A stretch of DNA of 64,000 nucleotides from Steromphala cineraria (Eukaryota > Mollusca > Gastropoda > Trochida > Trochidae). The notes beneath the pieces were generated by a model that saw only the letters and a program-made list of their open reading frames with translations, had not been told where the DNA came from and searched no databases. The translations under genes were made by a program, and so were the position numbers. How positions within the stretch are numbered: position 1 is the first letter of the stretch; every line of letters begins with the position of its first letter. Location of the stretch: NCBI GenBank assembly GCA_916613615.1, contig OU744735.1, positions 55,258,082-55,322,081 on the forward strand, given 5' to 3'. Positions 40,201-51,366 of this stretch are shown in pieces.

Positions 40201-41282
40201 TGACCTAGCAAGTTTTAGATGTACCAATGTTCCTGTAGCAAAATAAATATGACAAACCTTATACGAATTCTATTTGGAAAGTTAGAAAGGTTTTTTAAGA
40301 TATGCCACTATCATTGCAAAATGTCGATCTGTTTGAGGGAAAGAAGTAATTGATTATTAGTACTCCTATCATAATTTAGCTAGTCAAACCTTAATGAATC
40401 TGAGATCTGTACAACACTTTACAACAAAAGATTACAAAAGAAAAAATAGTTTCCTTTGAAACAGAACTAAGACCTTTACATCAAATCGTATCAATTAAGT
40501 TTATTTATTTGATAAACATCGACATGCGATTTGTAAATACAAATTTGTTTGGTAGTGAATGTACATAATTAGCATTTATTTATGGTCTGTTTTTCCAACA
40601 AACACAATTGAGAGGCTATCATTTTTTGCCATTGAACTTTGTTACATATGTTTTATTTGAGTACATTTATCTTGAAATAAAAGAGGAAGGCTACGTTTTG
40701 ATGATATTTTGTTATGCTTTGATTATGGAAAGGTACTATTATGAACATCTCGATCCAAAAATGTCAATCATAAGTTTTCATTGAGAATTCAAAAATACTT
40801 TTGTTTAAATGCTGAAGCCAAAATGCAACATTTGCTCTTTACCACCATGTGGCTGAAGAGTATGTCATCATCAAATTAAACAAACATGTTATTTGACAAT
40901 TGCAGGGTACCATTTTAAAATTAATTCATTTACTTAATTTTAATAAAATGAATATCAATGTGTGCATTTACCAAACCAGGCATATATACAGAACCTAATC
41001 GTCATGATATTAACATTACAGCAAACACATCAAAAATACAACTCTAAAATACATATGACTTTGTTTAGGAATCAATGTTTTAATACCTCCACAACAAGAA
41101 TTGTGAAGAATTAAGGAAGCAACATCTTTGCCAAACATATTTAGATAGTGAGTTCCCCTTATTCTGGATATTAATTCTTCTGCCCAATCTTTGAATCATC
41201 ACACAAAACCTTTGTGAATAAAACGTTACTAAAAAGTATATCAACAGATTTTTATTTCAATAGAACTACAAGTAAAACAGTA

Positions 41283-41507
41283 AATAAAAGTGAAGCATCG
41301 CCCAAAATCTACATCAATGATGATCTTACTAAAACCAGGGCACTTCTGGCTCGGAAAGCAAGAGATTTGGTAAAGGAGAAGTTAGTCGAATCAACGTGGA
41401 TTACTGGCGGGGTGATCCTCGTCAAGCTCCAAGATGGCAGTCTGAAGAAGGTAGCTACGAATTCTCACTTCAAGGATGTGTGCGAGCTGGTAGGGTATGA
41501 TGGTTAA
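41283..41507 (+). pseudogene. LINE ORF1 C-terminal fragment
   Basis: Seventy-four codons are open from the insertion junction to TAA at 41505-41507. The frame has the INDDLTKTRALLARKARDL pattern, then a Trp about 15 residues later, ITGGVILVKLQDG and a short tail. This resembles the baculovirus FP-like C-terminal domain common in LINE ORF1 proteins (a nucleic-acid-binding chaperone-type protein). The N-terminal part is missing because the element is 5' truncated; the ATG at 41214 lies in the target DNA and is fortuitous. Codons here end in C or G more often than in ORF2. Confidence 0.7.
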
Positions 41508-42936
41508 TATCTCTGGATACATAATACAACACTTAACACTGCTATGTGAGCATAACTATGAGCAGTTGTTTCAAACATCAACAGTGTGATTGGCTTGTCT
41601 GTGCTTTCTCTTATTAATTATGGATAAATGAATTGTGAATGATTACTCTTACGTTTGTGTGATCTACCACTTCCTGAAACAAGCTATGATATTGGTAATG
41701 TAAGTATCTGGTATCATCAACTTGCATGGCATTAATACAAATAATAGTAAATAAACAATACTTGTGAACTGACATGTCAATGCATACAAGTGTGGAAATG
41801 GACTGTATTCTAAAAAAAGCCTGACATTAATTTTTCAACCACAATAGGAAAGTTGTCATATATGTGATTTCTGACATCATATATAGCCTGAAATACAACT
41901 GATATGAAAGTTCATGACAGCAGAGGAACTGACCCTCAACAGTTAGTTAAAATAAAGTTGTCAAGCAATAGAGTCATGATCCAGACTTTTATATATACGG
42001 ACAGCAACCATATCACAATATAAATATGAACATTCAGCATTATTGTGTCAATATGACTGTTGTAAGCACAACGTTGGCAACGTTATAATATGTAATGATG
42101 ATGAACATATATATCAACTATATTGTATTATATTGCCAACTATATTTGTTTTACGTATGATGCGATTCAAATTTAGTGGTTTGTTTAATTTTGGTTTTCT
42201 TTTTTATCTATCTTCAAATATTTTCTCCTATGACTATAATTTCCATCTTTTTCACTCAAAAACTTATTGAAATAATTTGAACCTTATTCAACAAACCCTT
42301 AGAAATTAGAAATAGTGATACTGAAATCTCATTCCCTATCACAGGTTAATTTTAAGTTATATTTTAACAAGTAAATTTGTCTAACATAATTTCCAATAGT
42401 GAAATTTCAACTACAATCAACTATAACATGGTATTTAGTAACAGTAATACAAAATACTTACCCCATAACATAAGCACAGGTATCCACTATCCATTTGTCC
42501 CACAGCACGTACATGTCTAACACTCGGACGAGGTGCACGTGCAATTCGTGTTTTCTTGTTAGCATGCGTTACCGTAGTAACTGGGCAGGGCACATTTTGT
42601 TTACTTTTGACAGAAATCAATATTATCGATGTTCTTCTTTTAAATATATACGTTGGTATTGTTTCTTCTTCATATACAAAAGTAATTTGGTTAATTACAT
42701 CCATGGGGCTTCTTCTTTTTTAGTATTTTTTCAAACTCAATGAGTGTTTTCTTTTTCATATTTTTTATTTATTTCTGTTTAAAATTCAAAAATTCTTTCC
42801 TTGGTGATTACTCCAGAAAATCAAACAAATGTTTTCACAATTTTCAATTTACAAATGAGTGTGTTTTTCTGTTTGTTATGTACAAAATGCAATCCCACTG
42901 CTTATCCTTTGAAACGTTTACTTCATTATCTATAAC
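41508..42936. other. LINE inter-ORF spacer, unusually long
   Basis: About 1.43 kb lies between the ORF1 stop and the ORF2 start. Most is AT-rich with stops in all frames. A less AT-rich island at about 42470-42720 is open on both strands and contains the antisense exon-like frame described separately. I see no inverted repeats or target duplication that would mark a nested insertion. Confidence 0.5.
42435..42704 (-). CDS. Antisense exon-like ORF inside the LINE
   Basis: I do not recognise this protein. It starts at an ATG in a good context (CCCCATGG, start at 42704). About 81 codons follow, including a basic, Arg/Ala-rich stretch (TRIARAPRPSVRHVRAVGQ). The minus strand then reads GGGTAAGTA at about 42463-42455, a strong splice-donor match, beyond which only a few codons remain before the stop. 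It could be a first exon of an antisense transcript, a fragment of host sequence carried by the element, or a chance frame. The plus strand of the same stretch is also open, which weakens the case. Confidence 0.25.
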   Translation of the reverse strand: MDVINQITFVYEEETIPTYIFKRRTSIILISVKSKQNVPCPVTTVTHANKKTRIARAPRPSVRHVRAVGQMDSGYLCLCYGVSILYYCY

Positions 42937-45840
42937 ATGTCTGTTGACATAGCGCAGTATAGGCAGGCAGTGGGATGCTTTGCAGTTATGCTTCATGTCA
43001 AAAGCGCAAATTGTTTTCATACGTACATATTTTGCTTCAGATTTCGGTGTTTGTACACTTCTTCAATTTCAATATTCTTCAGCTTTTTATTACTTTGTTG
43101 CGGCGATATACAACCTAACCCGGGACCAAAACAAAATAAGAATTTAAAGATAATACATCTCAATGTTCGAAGTTTAAAGGAAAAAATTGATATAATTCAT
43201 GCAGAATTTGTAAATTACGATGTCATTTGCCTAACAGAGACCTGGCTCAACGATGCCATTCATACCAACGATTTATTAATTCCAGGTTTCCACAAGCCTT
43301 TTAGGAGAGATCGTTTAACAAGAGGCGGCGGTGTGGCCATTTACGTTAAGCAATCATTATGTGTAGAAATAATGGATACATTAGATATTGTTGGACTCGA
43401 AGCGTTGTGGGTTAAAATAAAAGGTAAAACCAGACATTATCTCATCGGTACGTTCTATCGCGCAGACAAAAGCAAACAATATTGGGATTTGATTGACCAA
43501 TCAATTGGCAAGGCAATCGATTTAAATATGTTTACCATAATCGCCGGTGACTTTAACATAGATATATTAAATGAAAATAACACTAAAATCGAGACATTGA
43601 AGCATTTGTATGGGATAAGCCAAATTATTAATGTACCAACAAGAATAACGCAGAGCTCTAGCACCTTAATTGATTTGATTTTTGTTACCCATGAAAATAG
43701 TGTCCTTAGTTCAGGTGTCCTAGATCCCATATGTAGCGATCATTGTCCAATCTTCATAACAATACGAGAAAACCTGAATACAAGTAATGCAGCAATTAAA
43801 AGAACCGTTTATGATTTTAATGCGATGGATACAGAAAGTGCACGCAGAATGTTAAAAGAAATTGATGAGAAAGAAATATTTTCTTCGGACATCAACCATG
43901 CAGCTGAACAAATCACTTCCAAACTGAAGCATATCTTAAAAAGTACAACACCAAACAGACTGGTAAACATCAGAACAAAAGATCCTCTATGGATGAATAG
44001 CGAAATCCGTTCTGCTATGCGAAAGCGTAACCGCTGCCATAAAAAGGCTAAAAGACGTAACAGTCCTTCTGATTGGGCAAATTTTCGATCAATTAGAAAC
44101 AAAGTTATCAATTTAATACGCGTCGCTAAAAGGAAATGTGACTCAAAAATTGATGATAGAATTAATACCTGCGTAGGTTCTAAAACATGGTGGCGTATGG
44201 TTAAACAATATGTACAAATGAAGTCTGAATGCAACCATTTTCCGCCAATCTTATCAAATGACGTTATCTACGACAACCCTAAAGACATTGCTAATCTTCT
44301 GAACGATTTCTTCGTTAGTCAAGCTATAGTAGACCATCCGAATTTGCAACCACCTGATATTCAATTTGAAATTACTACAGATACGCTAAGTTCCATTAAC
44401 CTTACAAGTGACGAAGTTAAAGATATTCTTCTCTCCCTTAATCCATCAAAAGCTACAGGGCCAGATGGAATAGGCAATCGATTTCTTAGAACCGTTGCTC
44501 AGAATTTATCTCCGTTGCTAACAACGTTTTTTAATATGTCTCTTCAAGTATCTATATTTCCATGTATCTGGAAGGAAGCATCAGTCATACCACTCCACAA
44601 AAAGAATAGTGTAAATGAATGCTCAAACTATCGACCGGTCGCGCTTACGAGTTGTCTATCTAAAGTTTTTGAAAAATGCGTGTTTAAATACGTATTCAAT
44701 TACTTTAGAGATAATGATATCTTAACTAATTTACACTCAGGATTTATGCCGGGAGATTCTACAGCTAATCAATTGACCTATCTGTATGATTTTATCGCTA
44801 AAGGTATCGACGAAGGTAAGGAGGTAAGAGCCGTATTTTGTGACATAAGTAAGGCATTCGACAAAGTTTGGCATAAAGGGATAATTTCAAAACTAAAAAG
44901 TTACGGTATCAATGGATCGCTGTTGAATTGGTTTGAAAGTTACTTAGACAAAAGACAACAAAAAGTTGTTATTGACGGCTATAACTCTGATAACAAAACT
45001 GTTTTGGCTGGAGTCCCACAAGGTTCCGTGTTGGGACCATTACTCTTTATTGTGTATATCAACGATATAGTTGATGGTATAGAGAGTCACATACGTCTCT
45101 TTGCAGACGACACATCTATATATGTAATTGTAGATGATCACGACGTTGCCGCATCTCGTTTAAATGACGATCTTATCCGAATCGCAAACTGGGCAGAAAA
45201 GTGGCAGGTAAATTTTAATCCTAACAAAACAGAAACTGTAACTTTCTCTCGAAAACGCAAAACCAATATAAAACCTATTTTGAAAATGAACCAATCTGAA
45301 ATACAAGAAGTTCAAACTCATAAACACCTTGGCATTACTCTCCAAAGTGATTGTGCATGGAAGAGTCATATTGAAAATGTTATTGAGAAAGTCAGTCCCA
45401 TGATCAACTGTCTGCGAAGTTTCAAATATCGTCTCTCCAGGAAAACCCTCGAAACCATGTACAAGTCATACGTTCTGCCGATATTTGATTACTGTTGTCA
45501 CATATGGGATAATTGTACGAATGAACAATCTCTTCTTCTTGAGCGGTTACAGCTAGATGCTCTTAGAACAATATGCGGCGCTGTTCGTGGTACTAGCCAT
45601 GACAAAATTTACTCTGAAACCGAATTCAAACCACTAAAAGAAAGAAGACGCGAAACAAAGCTGTTAACTTTTTACAAAATGACTAATAATTTCGCGCCGG
45701 ACTACCTCTGTGACCTTGTACCCAAAACTGTCGCCGAAAATAGTCAATACAATCTCAGAAATAATACCAAGCTACAAACAATAAAATGTAGAACAAAACT
45801 TTATGAAACATCATTCTTACCAGATACAATTAAAATATGA
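42937..45840 (+). CDS. LINE ORF2: 2A-like peptide, AP-endonuclease, reverse transcriptase
   Basis: A 967-residue frame. Residues 1-63 carry a hydrophobic stretch (about 45-55) and end in the 2A-like motif GDIQPNPGP (56-64), where ribosome skipping would fall between Gly63 and Pro64. The AP-endonuclease spans about 70-275, with Asn76, Glu101, Tyr174, Asp205/Asn207, Asp246 and Asp268-His269 in place. The reverse transcriptase spans about 500-800: KATGPDG (505-511), YRPVAL (565-570), Asp636 in FCDISKAFD, GVPQGSVLGPLLF (692-704), FADD (722-725) and the HKHLGI motif (796-800). The protein would nick target DNA and reverse-transcribe its own RNA. The start chosen is the first ATG after an in-frame TGA at 42910-42912. 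It ends at a TGA that looks like a recent mutation (see next entry). Confidence 0.93.
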   Translation: MSVDIAQYRQAVGCFAVMLHVKSANCFHTYIFCFRFRCLYTSSISIFFSFLLLCCGDIQPNPGPKQNKNLKIIHLNVRSLKEKIDIIHAEFVNYDVICLTETWLNDAIHTNDLLIPGFHKPFRRDRLTRGGGVAIYVKQSLCVEIMDTLDIVGLEALWVKIKGKTRHYLIGTFYRADKSKQYWDLIDQSIGKAIDLNMFTIIAGDFNIDILNENNTKIETLKHLYGISQIINVPTRITQSSSTLIDLIFVTHENSVLSSGVLDPICSDHCPIFITIRENLNTSNAAIKRTVYDFNAMDTESARRMLKEIDEKEIFSSDINHAAEQITSKLKHILKSTTPNRLVNIRTKDPLWMNSEIRSAMRKRNRCHKKAKRRNSPSDWANFRSIRNKVINLIRVAKRKCDSKIDDRINTCVGSKTWWRMVKQYVQMKSECNHFPPILSNDVIYDNPKDIANLLNDFFVSQAIVDHPNLQPPDIQFEITTDTLSSINLTSDEVKDILLSLNPSKATGPDGIGNRFLRTVAQNLSPLLTTFFNMSLQVSIFPCIWKEASVIPLHKKNSVNECSNYRPVALTSCLSKVFEKCVFKYVFNYFRDNDILTNLHSGFMPGDSTANQLTYLYDFIAKGIDEGKEVRAVFCDISKAFDKVWHKGIISKLKSYGINGSLLNWFESYLDKRQQKVVIDGYNSDNKTVLAGVPQGSVLGPLLFIVYINDIVDGIESHIRLFADDTSIYVIVDDHDVAASRLNDDLIRIANWAEKWQVNFNPNKTETVTFSRKRKTNIKPILKMNQSEIQEVQTHKHLGITLQSDCAWKSHIENVIEKVSPMINCLRSFKYRLSRKTLETMYKSYVLPIFDYCCHIWDNCTNEQSLLLERLQLDALRTICGAVRGTSHDKIYSETEFKPLKERRRETKLLTFYKMTNNFAPDYLCDLVPKTVAENSQYNLRNNTKLQTIKCRTKLYETSFLPDTIKI

Positions 45841-46257
45841 AATTCCTTACCCGACGACGTCACAAACGCCAGAACAATTGGTGAGTTTAAATCTATAGTA
45901 ACCACAAAGGAATCTCATAATTATCTCGATCTGAATTATGGAAGTCGATTCTGCCAAATTCTACACTGTCGTCTTAAACTAGGTTGCAGCGAGCTTAATG
46001 CTGATAAGGTTAGTAGACATATATCAAATAACGCTGAATGTGCATGTGGGTATCACACTGAAGATGTCATTCACTACCTCTTTACTTGTAAATTATATAC
46101 AGCTATTCGAAACGATGCACTTTTCTATGTAAATGGCCACAACCTCCGCACTGTATTATACGGAATCCCCCCTGCTACCAGCAATGAAAATAAGAACATT
46201 ATAGAGTCCTTACACCAATTTCTGTGCAAAACGAAACGCTTTGATAAAACATTCTAA
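45841..46257 (+). pseudogene. LINE ORF2 C-terminal region, cut off by one TGA
   Basis: Directly after the TGA (45838-45840), the same frame stays open for 138 codons to TAA at 46255-46257. It reads NSLPDDV, a RFCQILHCRLKLGCSELN stretch, and a Cys/His cluster, C-x-C-x8-H-x4-C (counting the TGA as codon 968: residues 1035, 1037, 1046 and 1051). These are the normal C-terminal features of this LINE type. Relatives of the family usually have Trp immediately before NSLP, so the TGA most simply replaces TGG. This part would be lost from the protein unless the stop is read through. Confidence 0.85.
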
Positions 46258-46482
46258 GAAATATTGTATAGGATAATATATGGAATATAACTGCAAGCAA
46301 TTCGCTCTCATTTTAAATACACACCCAATGTAATCAATTCACTTGTATTTAATTATGTTCTGTATCTAGTTCTTGTGTATGTTTATTTGTATTATGTTGT
46401 ATTGGTGAGGTATTCAGAAAAGCAAAGCCTTGCTTGTTTACCGAACCAAATTCATTTTCTATGAATAAAAATATGTTTAAAC
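46258..46482 (+). other. LINE 3' untranslated tail
   Basis: An AT-rich 225-bp tail runs from the ORF2 stop to the target duplication. It ends in AATAAAAATATGTTTAAAC rather than in poly-A or an evident tandem repeat. Such tails carry the reverse-transcription start in CR1/L2-type elements; here that is inferred from position only. Confidence 0.6.
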
Positions 46483-49400
46483 CAAGTAAAACAGTAGCAT
46501 GCTATAGAAGAGATATGAATCTTCACTATGTGCAAGTTCATTGGTTAGTTAAAACAACAGCTAAATATATTTTACAAGAAAACAAAAGGTTTTCAGCATG
46601 ATATTTTCATAATTATCTACACAAAATGTTATTCTCTGAATGCTTATATAAACGAATGACACTCATTGCGGTTTTAATAATAATAAAACAGGGTTTCCAA
46701 GCAAACAAAGAAAGTACCATATTTCTGGAAAATCGATAACCCATTAAGGGTTTGTATATATTGCAGGTCGCCAGTGAAAACATCACATGCTAAAAGCTGC
46801 TTGGAAAATGATTTGGTTGCTGCTGGTACCATATTACATTCGACAACTTAATGGTAGGTCATAAGAACCTAACATAGCACTTTGTAATCAGGTCAGTTTG
46901 AACTGTTATGCATTTGTACACGTGTCAAATAGTTGTATTGTGATCATGCACAGAGCAATTCTTGCAAAGATTCAGAACAATGAATAATAAATGTTTGACA
47001 TTATATTACATTCCAAAACCAGGTTCTACAATGTGCTAACCATTTCTCTTATCATTCAATAAATCATTTAAGTTCAAAATCTAGGTTTCACAATTGACAG
47101 GTTCAGATGTAGACGCATGAAATATTATTTTACTTATCATAAAATAGCATACATAAATAAAAAGTTTACAAGATTTTGATCCAGCTTTCATCCAGCATTT
47201 TTTACTTTAAAACTAATATTAAGATAATTAACAAAGCAATTTTAAATTATCTTTCCTGTGAATTCAAGCTACTGTTTCAAGTTTCGTCAATAATAGTGCA
47301 ACATTATCCATCTAAACTCCCTAACAAATGAAGTTCACATAACATATTGTATAATGAAAATAATCTTTTTCTTCTCATAATCCTTTTTATTCAAACCTTA
47401 ATCCAAAATATAAAAGTTCAGTAAGCTCTATGTACGTATAAAATGAAAAACAGCATGTTATGATGAATTCATAAGTATGCTATGCTACCTTGATAGTGTA
47501 GTCAAATTAGTATTAGTAGTCAAACCTCCCTGTTGTTACATCCAATCTGAAGATATTCGTTTGTGTAAATGTCAGTAACATAAACCTTGAGGAGAGTATA
47601 TCGCCCAAAGTTTAAAATGAATTTATTGAAAAATATAAACATTATTTTTACCATACGTGTCCAACACTTTCAAAAGCTTAGACTTACAAAGGAATGTTAT
47701 GGATAAGATACCTGTAGTAATAAATCACTATTCCTCAAAATTGTAAATTTTCTAATCAGATTGCCATGAAGATAATACTTACAAAGAATTCATTTCTTTT
47801 ATCCTGATTTCCTAACTGTGATGAAATAAAAAGAGTACCATTAAAACCTGTCAATACAAAGTAAAATAGAATTCATACCAGATAACGTTTACAAACATTT
47901 ATAGAGGAAATTATATTAGTGTCCACGTATACTATGTTTACGAAACGAGTGGCTAAATATTAGTCTTTACCAGGGATATACTGATATTTAGGCACGAGCG
48001 TCATAAACATATCATGTCATGGACACAAATATGATATTCTGATTATTACAGTAGTCCCATAATTAAAGAAAACACTCATAACCTTCTTCTCAGTTTAGGT
48101 GGACTAGCCGACGCCAGCTCGTGTAGATTTTGACGTTATAGGTGAACCGTGACTTCAAAGCATTGTATAGAACCACACGTCGCAAAGAAAAGGTGATATT
48201 TTGCCCTAGGGCGACATATGACAATTATTAACCTCGACATGACTGCCCTCGACTGTCCTTGTAGATTATAAAATGACAAGTCAATGCAAACTTCCCAACC
48301 TACAAGTGGGAACGAACTCCCAAGCATGTCAACAGCTTACCAACTTGAACGATTTCTTTTCATGACAGTCTTGGCACATGACGTGGTCCCAACTATACAA
48401 CCAAACTGATGATCATCAAATTGTTTTATCAACACTAAACACGGATGTAAATTCGATATTGCACTCACTATACAGGTCAAAAACATCTTTTGAAAATACA
48501 GAAAAGTATATAGTTTATCATTGATCAAATACTGTATGCCAATGCATTATTTTACCATGTCGCTGAACAAAAATAAAAGTTATGTAACAAAACATATCCA
48601 ATTTAGACTAATCGTTAAATCTAAGTTTGGAGATAAAGTTTTTTCCTCTTAACGGAAGTATTGACATTTTCTTAGTCCTGATCAATAACAATGAAGTATG
48701 AAAAATAGAGTTCCTATGAAAAATTGATTTCACTGTCCATTATCTTGGTGCCTGTGACAGAATGATTAATAAGAATGCCAAAACGTCAATAACATCATCT
48801 TTCATAATGAACGCAGACAAACGTTAACCCGTGTTATAAAATACTACAGAAATACAGAAAACTCAGAAATACTACACCAGTGATGTTTTGTTCAAAAAAT
48901 GTAAATGCAAAAAGTAAAATATTATTTGAAGACCACAATCAAAAAGTCCATGCCTCGAGAAACAAATATCTACTTGTGCAAAAGGCGAAGGAATTGGACG
49001 GGCTTGTGTTAAGCTTTAACAAACTGAACGAAATGTTATTACATCCTCATTACATGCTCCAATCGTTTCTCAATAAGTATCTTTCTTAAACAAAAAGGAA
49101 AACATTTTTTGAAGTAATTACAAGTTTAAATGGTCTTGATTCCAAACATAGTTCAGTGCCCACTCTTCGTGTTTTGCTGATGCTGATCAAAGCTCCTCAG
49201 TTCACACTGTCGGCGAAAGTTTAACTTCCTTTGGGCAAATATTATTTGCAGCCACTCAATAAATTTTGATAAAGTCTTGCTTGGAATTATATTTGTTGTA
49301 AATATTAACAGAATCGGATTCGGGTTTGTAGGCTACATCTTACAGAACTGCCTACTAACAATGGGTAGCCTTTATTTTATTCAGCAATTCAAGAATTTGC

Positions 49401-51047
49401 AAGAAGGCAGGTTTTTGCCACCTAAAAGCAAGAATATAAGCACACATTGCAATAAGAAATAGTTCTCTTTCATCATTATACAAATAATTTGTGATTTGTA
49501 AATGATTTGATGTGCGATTTCCTTTGACTTCTGGAAATATGAATATGTGAAAATAACTGTTAGGATGTTACAGGAAACGAATGTCTAAAACAGAATGCCA
49601 TTCGTACACTGCTGTTTTGTTGTGTATGTAATCAAAAAGTTCATTAACTCAAACCAAAGGAACTCTAAAACAGGAGATGTGTTCATTAATCAGTTTTCAT
49701 AATTCATAGTGTCAGATATTGTTATTTTCTAAAAACGGGAAGAATTACTGATTTACATTTTGAATCTTTTCTTTTTATATTCTTGATATTTTCATGATAT
49801 CAAGCAAGTCACTACAATAAAAAATATAAAAATCGTGTCATAAAGTAAACAGGAGATATGGCTTGCTTCCGATGTTGATTTCCAGATCTATTGATTGTAT
49901 GCCCTCGGCAGTTTGATAATCTTAAACAAAATGATGAAGTGTAATAGACTTTGTAGTATAGAAAACATACAACTTTTGTGAAAAATCTAAGTCTAATTTC
50001 TTATTGCGCTACATTTCTGTAGAAATACTTGCACAGTTATCCGGCTAAAGATATCAACTAACAATGTTGTAAATTAAAGGTTTTCTTTTACAATGAAATA
50101 TAATAGTTTAAGACCTGATTGTATACTTGCCTTTTGTTGAAACGGGTTTGGGTTTGTGTGTATAAGAACAATTGCTTTTTTGATTACATAAAATAAGAAA
50201 ACCCCAGACTTGCTTTCTGTTGAAACGGTAATTGGAAAAACATTCAAACTGATTTGGAGAAATATAAGCTAAAGTAAGCTTTTTTACAAGATATAACCCA
50301 ATTACAAAACCCATAAATTGCCAATTGATTAATAACAGCTGACTGTGTTTGCTGATACTCCCTATGGAGCTAAGTGCGTGTTCTCTGAAACTCTCATGTA
50401 TTACTGTCCGATGTTCCTGTAAAACCAAAAGCTCAGGGAAAACTTTTCTAACACGACAGTGTTTATTTATGGCATCTGAGTTAGTTTGATTGATCAATTG
50501 ATAATATAATAATGTAAAATAATTTGCCTTAAGGTTTAATGTTTCCACATTTTGGGTTTGTGTGTATAAGAACAATAATTTGTTAATTACATAAAATAAG
50601 AAAACCCCATACTTGCTTTTTGTTGAAACGGTACTTAGAAAAACATCCAGACTGATTTGGAGAAAAATAAGCTAAAGAAACCAATTGTACAAGATATAAT
50701 TCTACTACAAATACAATCATTTGCCAATTCATTTATAAGGACTGACTATGTTTGCTGATACTCCCTATGGAGCTAAGTGCGTGTTCTCTGAAACTCTCAT
50801 GTATTACTGTCAGATGTTCCTGTAAAACCATAAACTCAGGGGATTAAGGAATGAAGCTTTTCTAACACAACACTGTTTATTTTAGTCATCTGTGTCATTT
50901 TGATCAATCAATTGATGATAATATGTTAGATGACGCTCCTCTATGTTGTATATAGAGTCAATACACGTATTACGCTTCTCTGTGCATGTGTGTTGATACA
51001 CCAGGACTTGTGGTTATAGAACATACCAGGAACAATCATATATCTTT

Positions 51048-51366
51048 ATGTTTAAGGATAATAAGTTCACAAGTTGTTCTTCACATCAGCTTCATATTGA
51101 AAACGGACGGTACTACAGTACAGCTAGAGATGATAGATTATGTATTATATGTAATTTAGGTTATATTAAGGATGAGTTTCATTTCCTCTTCGTCTGTCAA
51201 TCATATAATGAGCTGAGACAACAGCATATGTCTTTGAAGTATTATGCATTTCCATCTAGGCTCAAGTTTAATATTTTATTGTCACCCCTTAACTCTGAAA
51301 TTTATCAATGTACATCTATATAAGGCTATGCGGTATAGAAATGAACATCTCCAAACTAAACTGTAA
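51048..51366 (+). pseudogene. LINE ORF2 C-terminal relic, unit 4 (best kept)
   Basis: An open frame of 91 codons (51048-51323) covers the end of a LINE ORF2: SCSSHQLHIENGRYY, DDRLCIICN, DEFHFLFVCQSYNELR and a KYYAFPSRLKFNILL stretch. After one frameshift the final AMRYRNEHL end continues to a stop near 51366. It is a different family from the element at 41283, whose tail has another Cys/His arrangement. Units 2 and 3 have more damaged copies at the same position. No endonuclease or reverse transcriptase sequence remains upstream. Confidence 0.75.

Larger units (their letters stand above)
41283..46482 (+). mobile_element. Non-LTR retrotransposon (CR1/Jockey-like LINE), 5' truncated
   Basis: A 5,200-bp insertion flanked by the 14-bp direct repeat CAAGTAAAACAGTA (41269-41282 and 46483-46496). 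Empty versions of the site (ACTACAAATAAAACAGTAGC) occur at about 13930, 15565 and 27371 in the other units, so the boundaries are firm. Contents in order: the C-terminal piece of ORF1, a spacer of about 1.43 kb, ORF2 interrupted by one stop, a 3' untranslated tail of about 225 bp, and no poly-A. The absence of LTRs, the AP-endonuclease plus reverse transcriptase, and the 5' truncation all fit target-primed reverse transcription. The exact clade is not resolved here; CR1/L2-type or Jockey-type is most likely. Confidence 0.92.

Noticed and set aside
43809..44234. 141-codon minus-strand frame opposite ORF2
   Set aside because: It is a shadow of the clearly coding LINE ORF2 on the plus strand.
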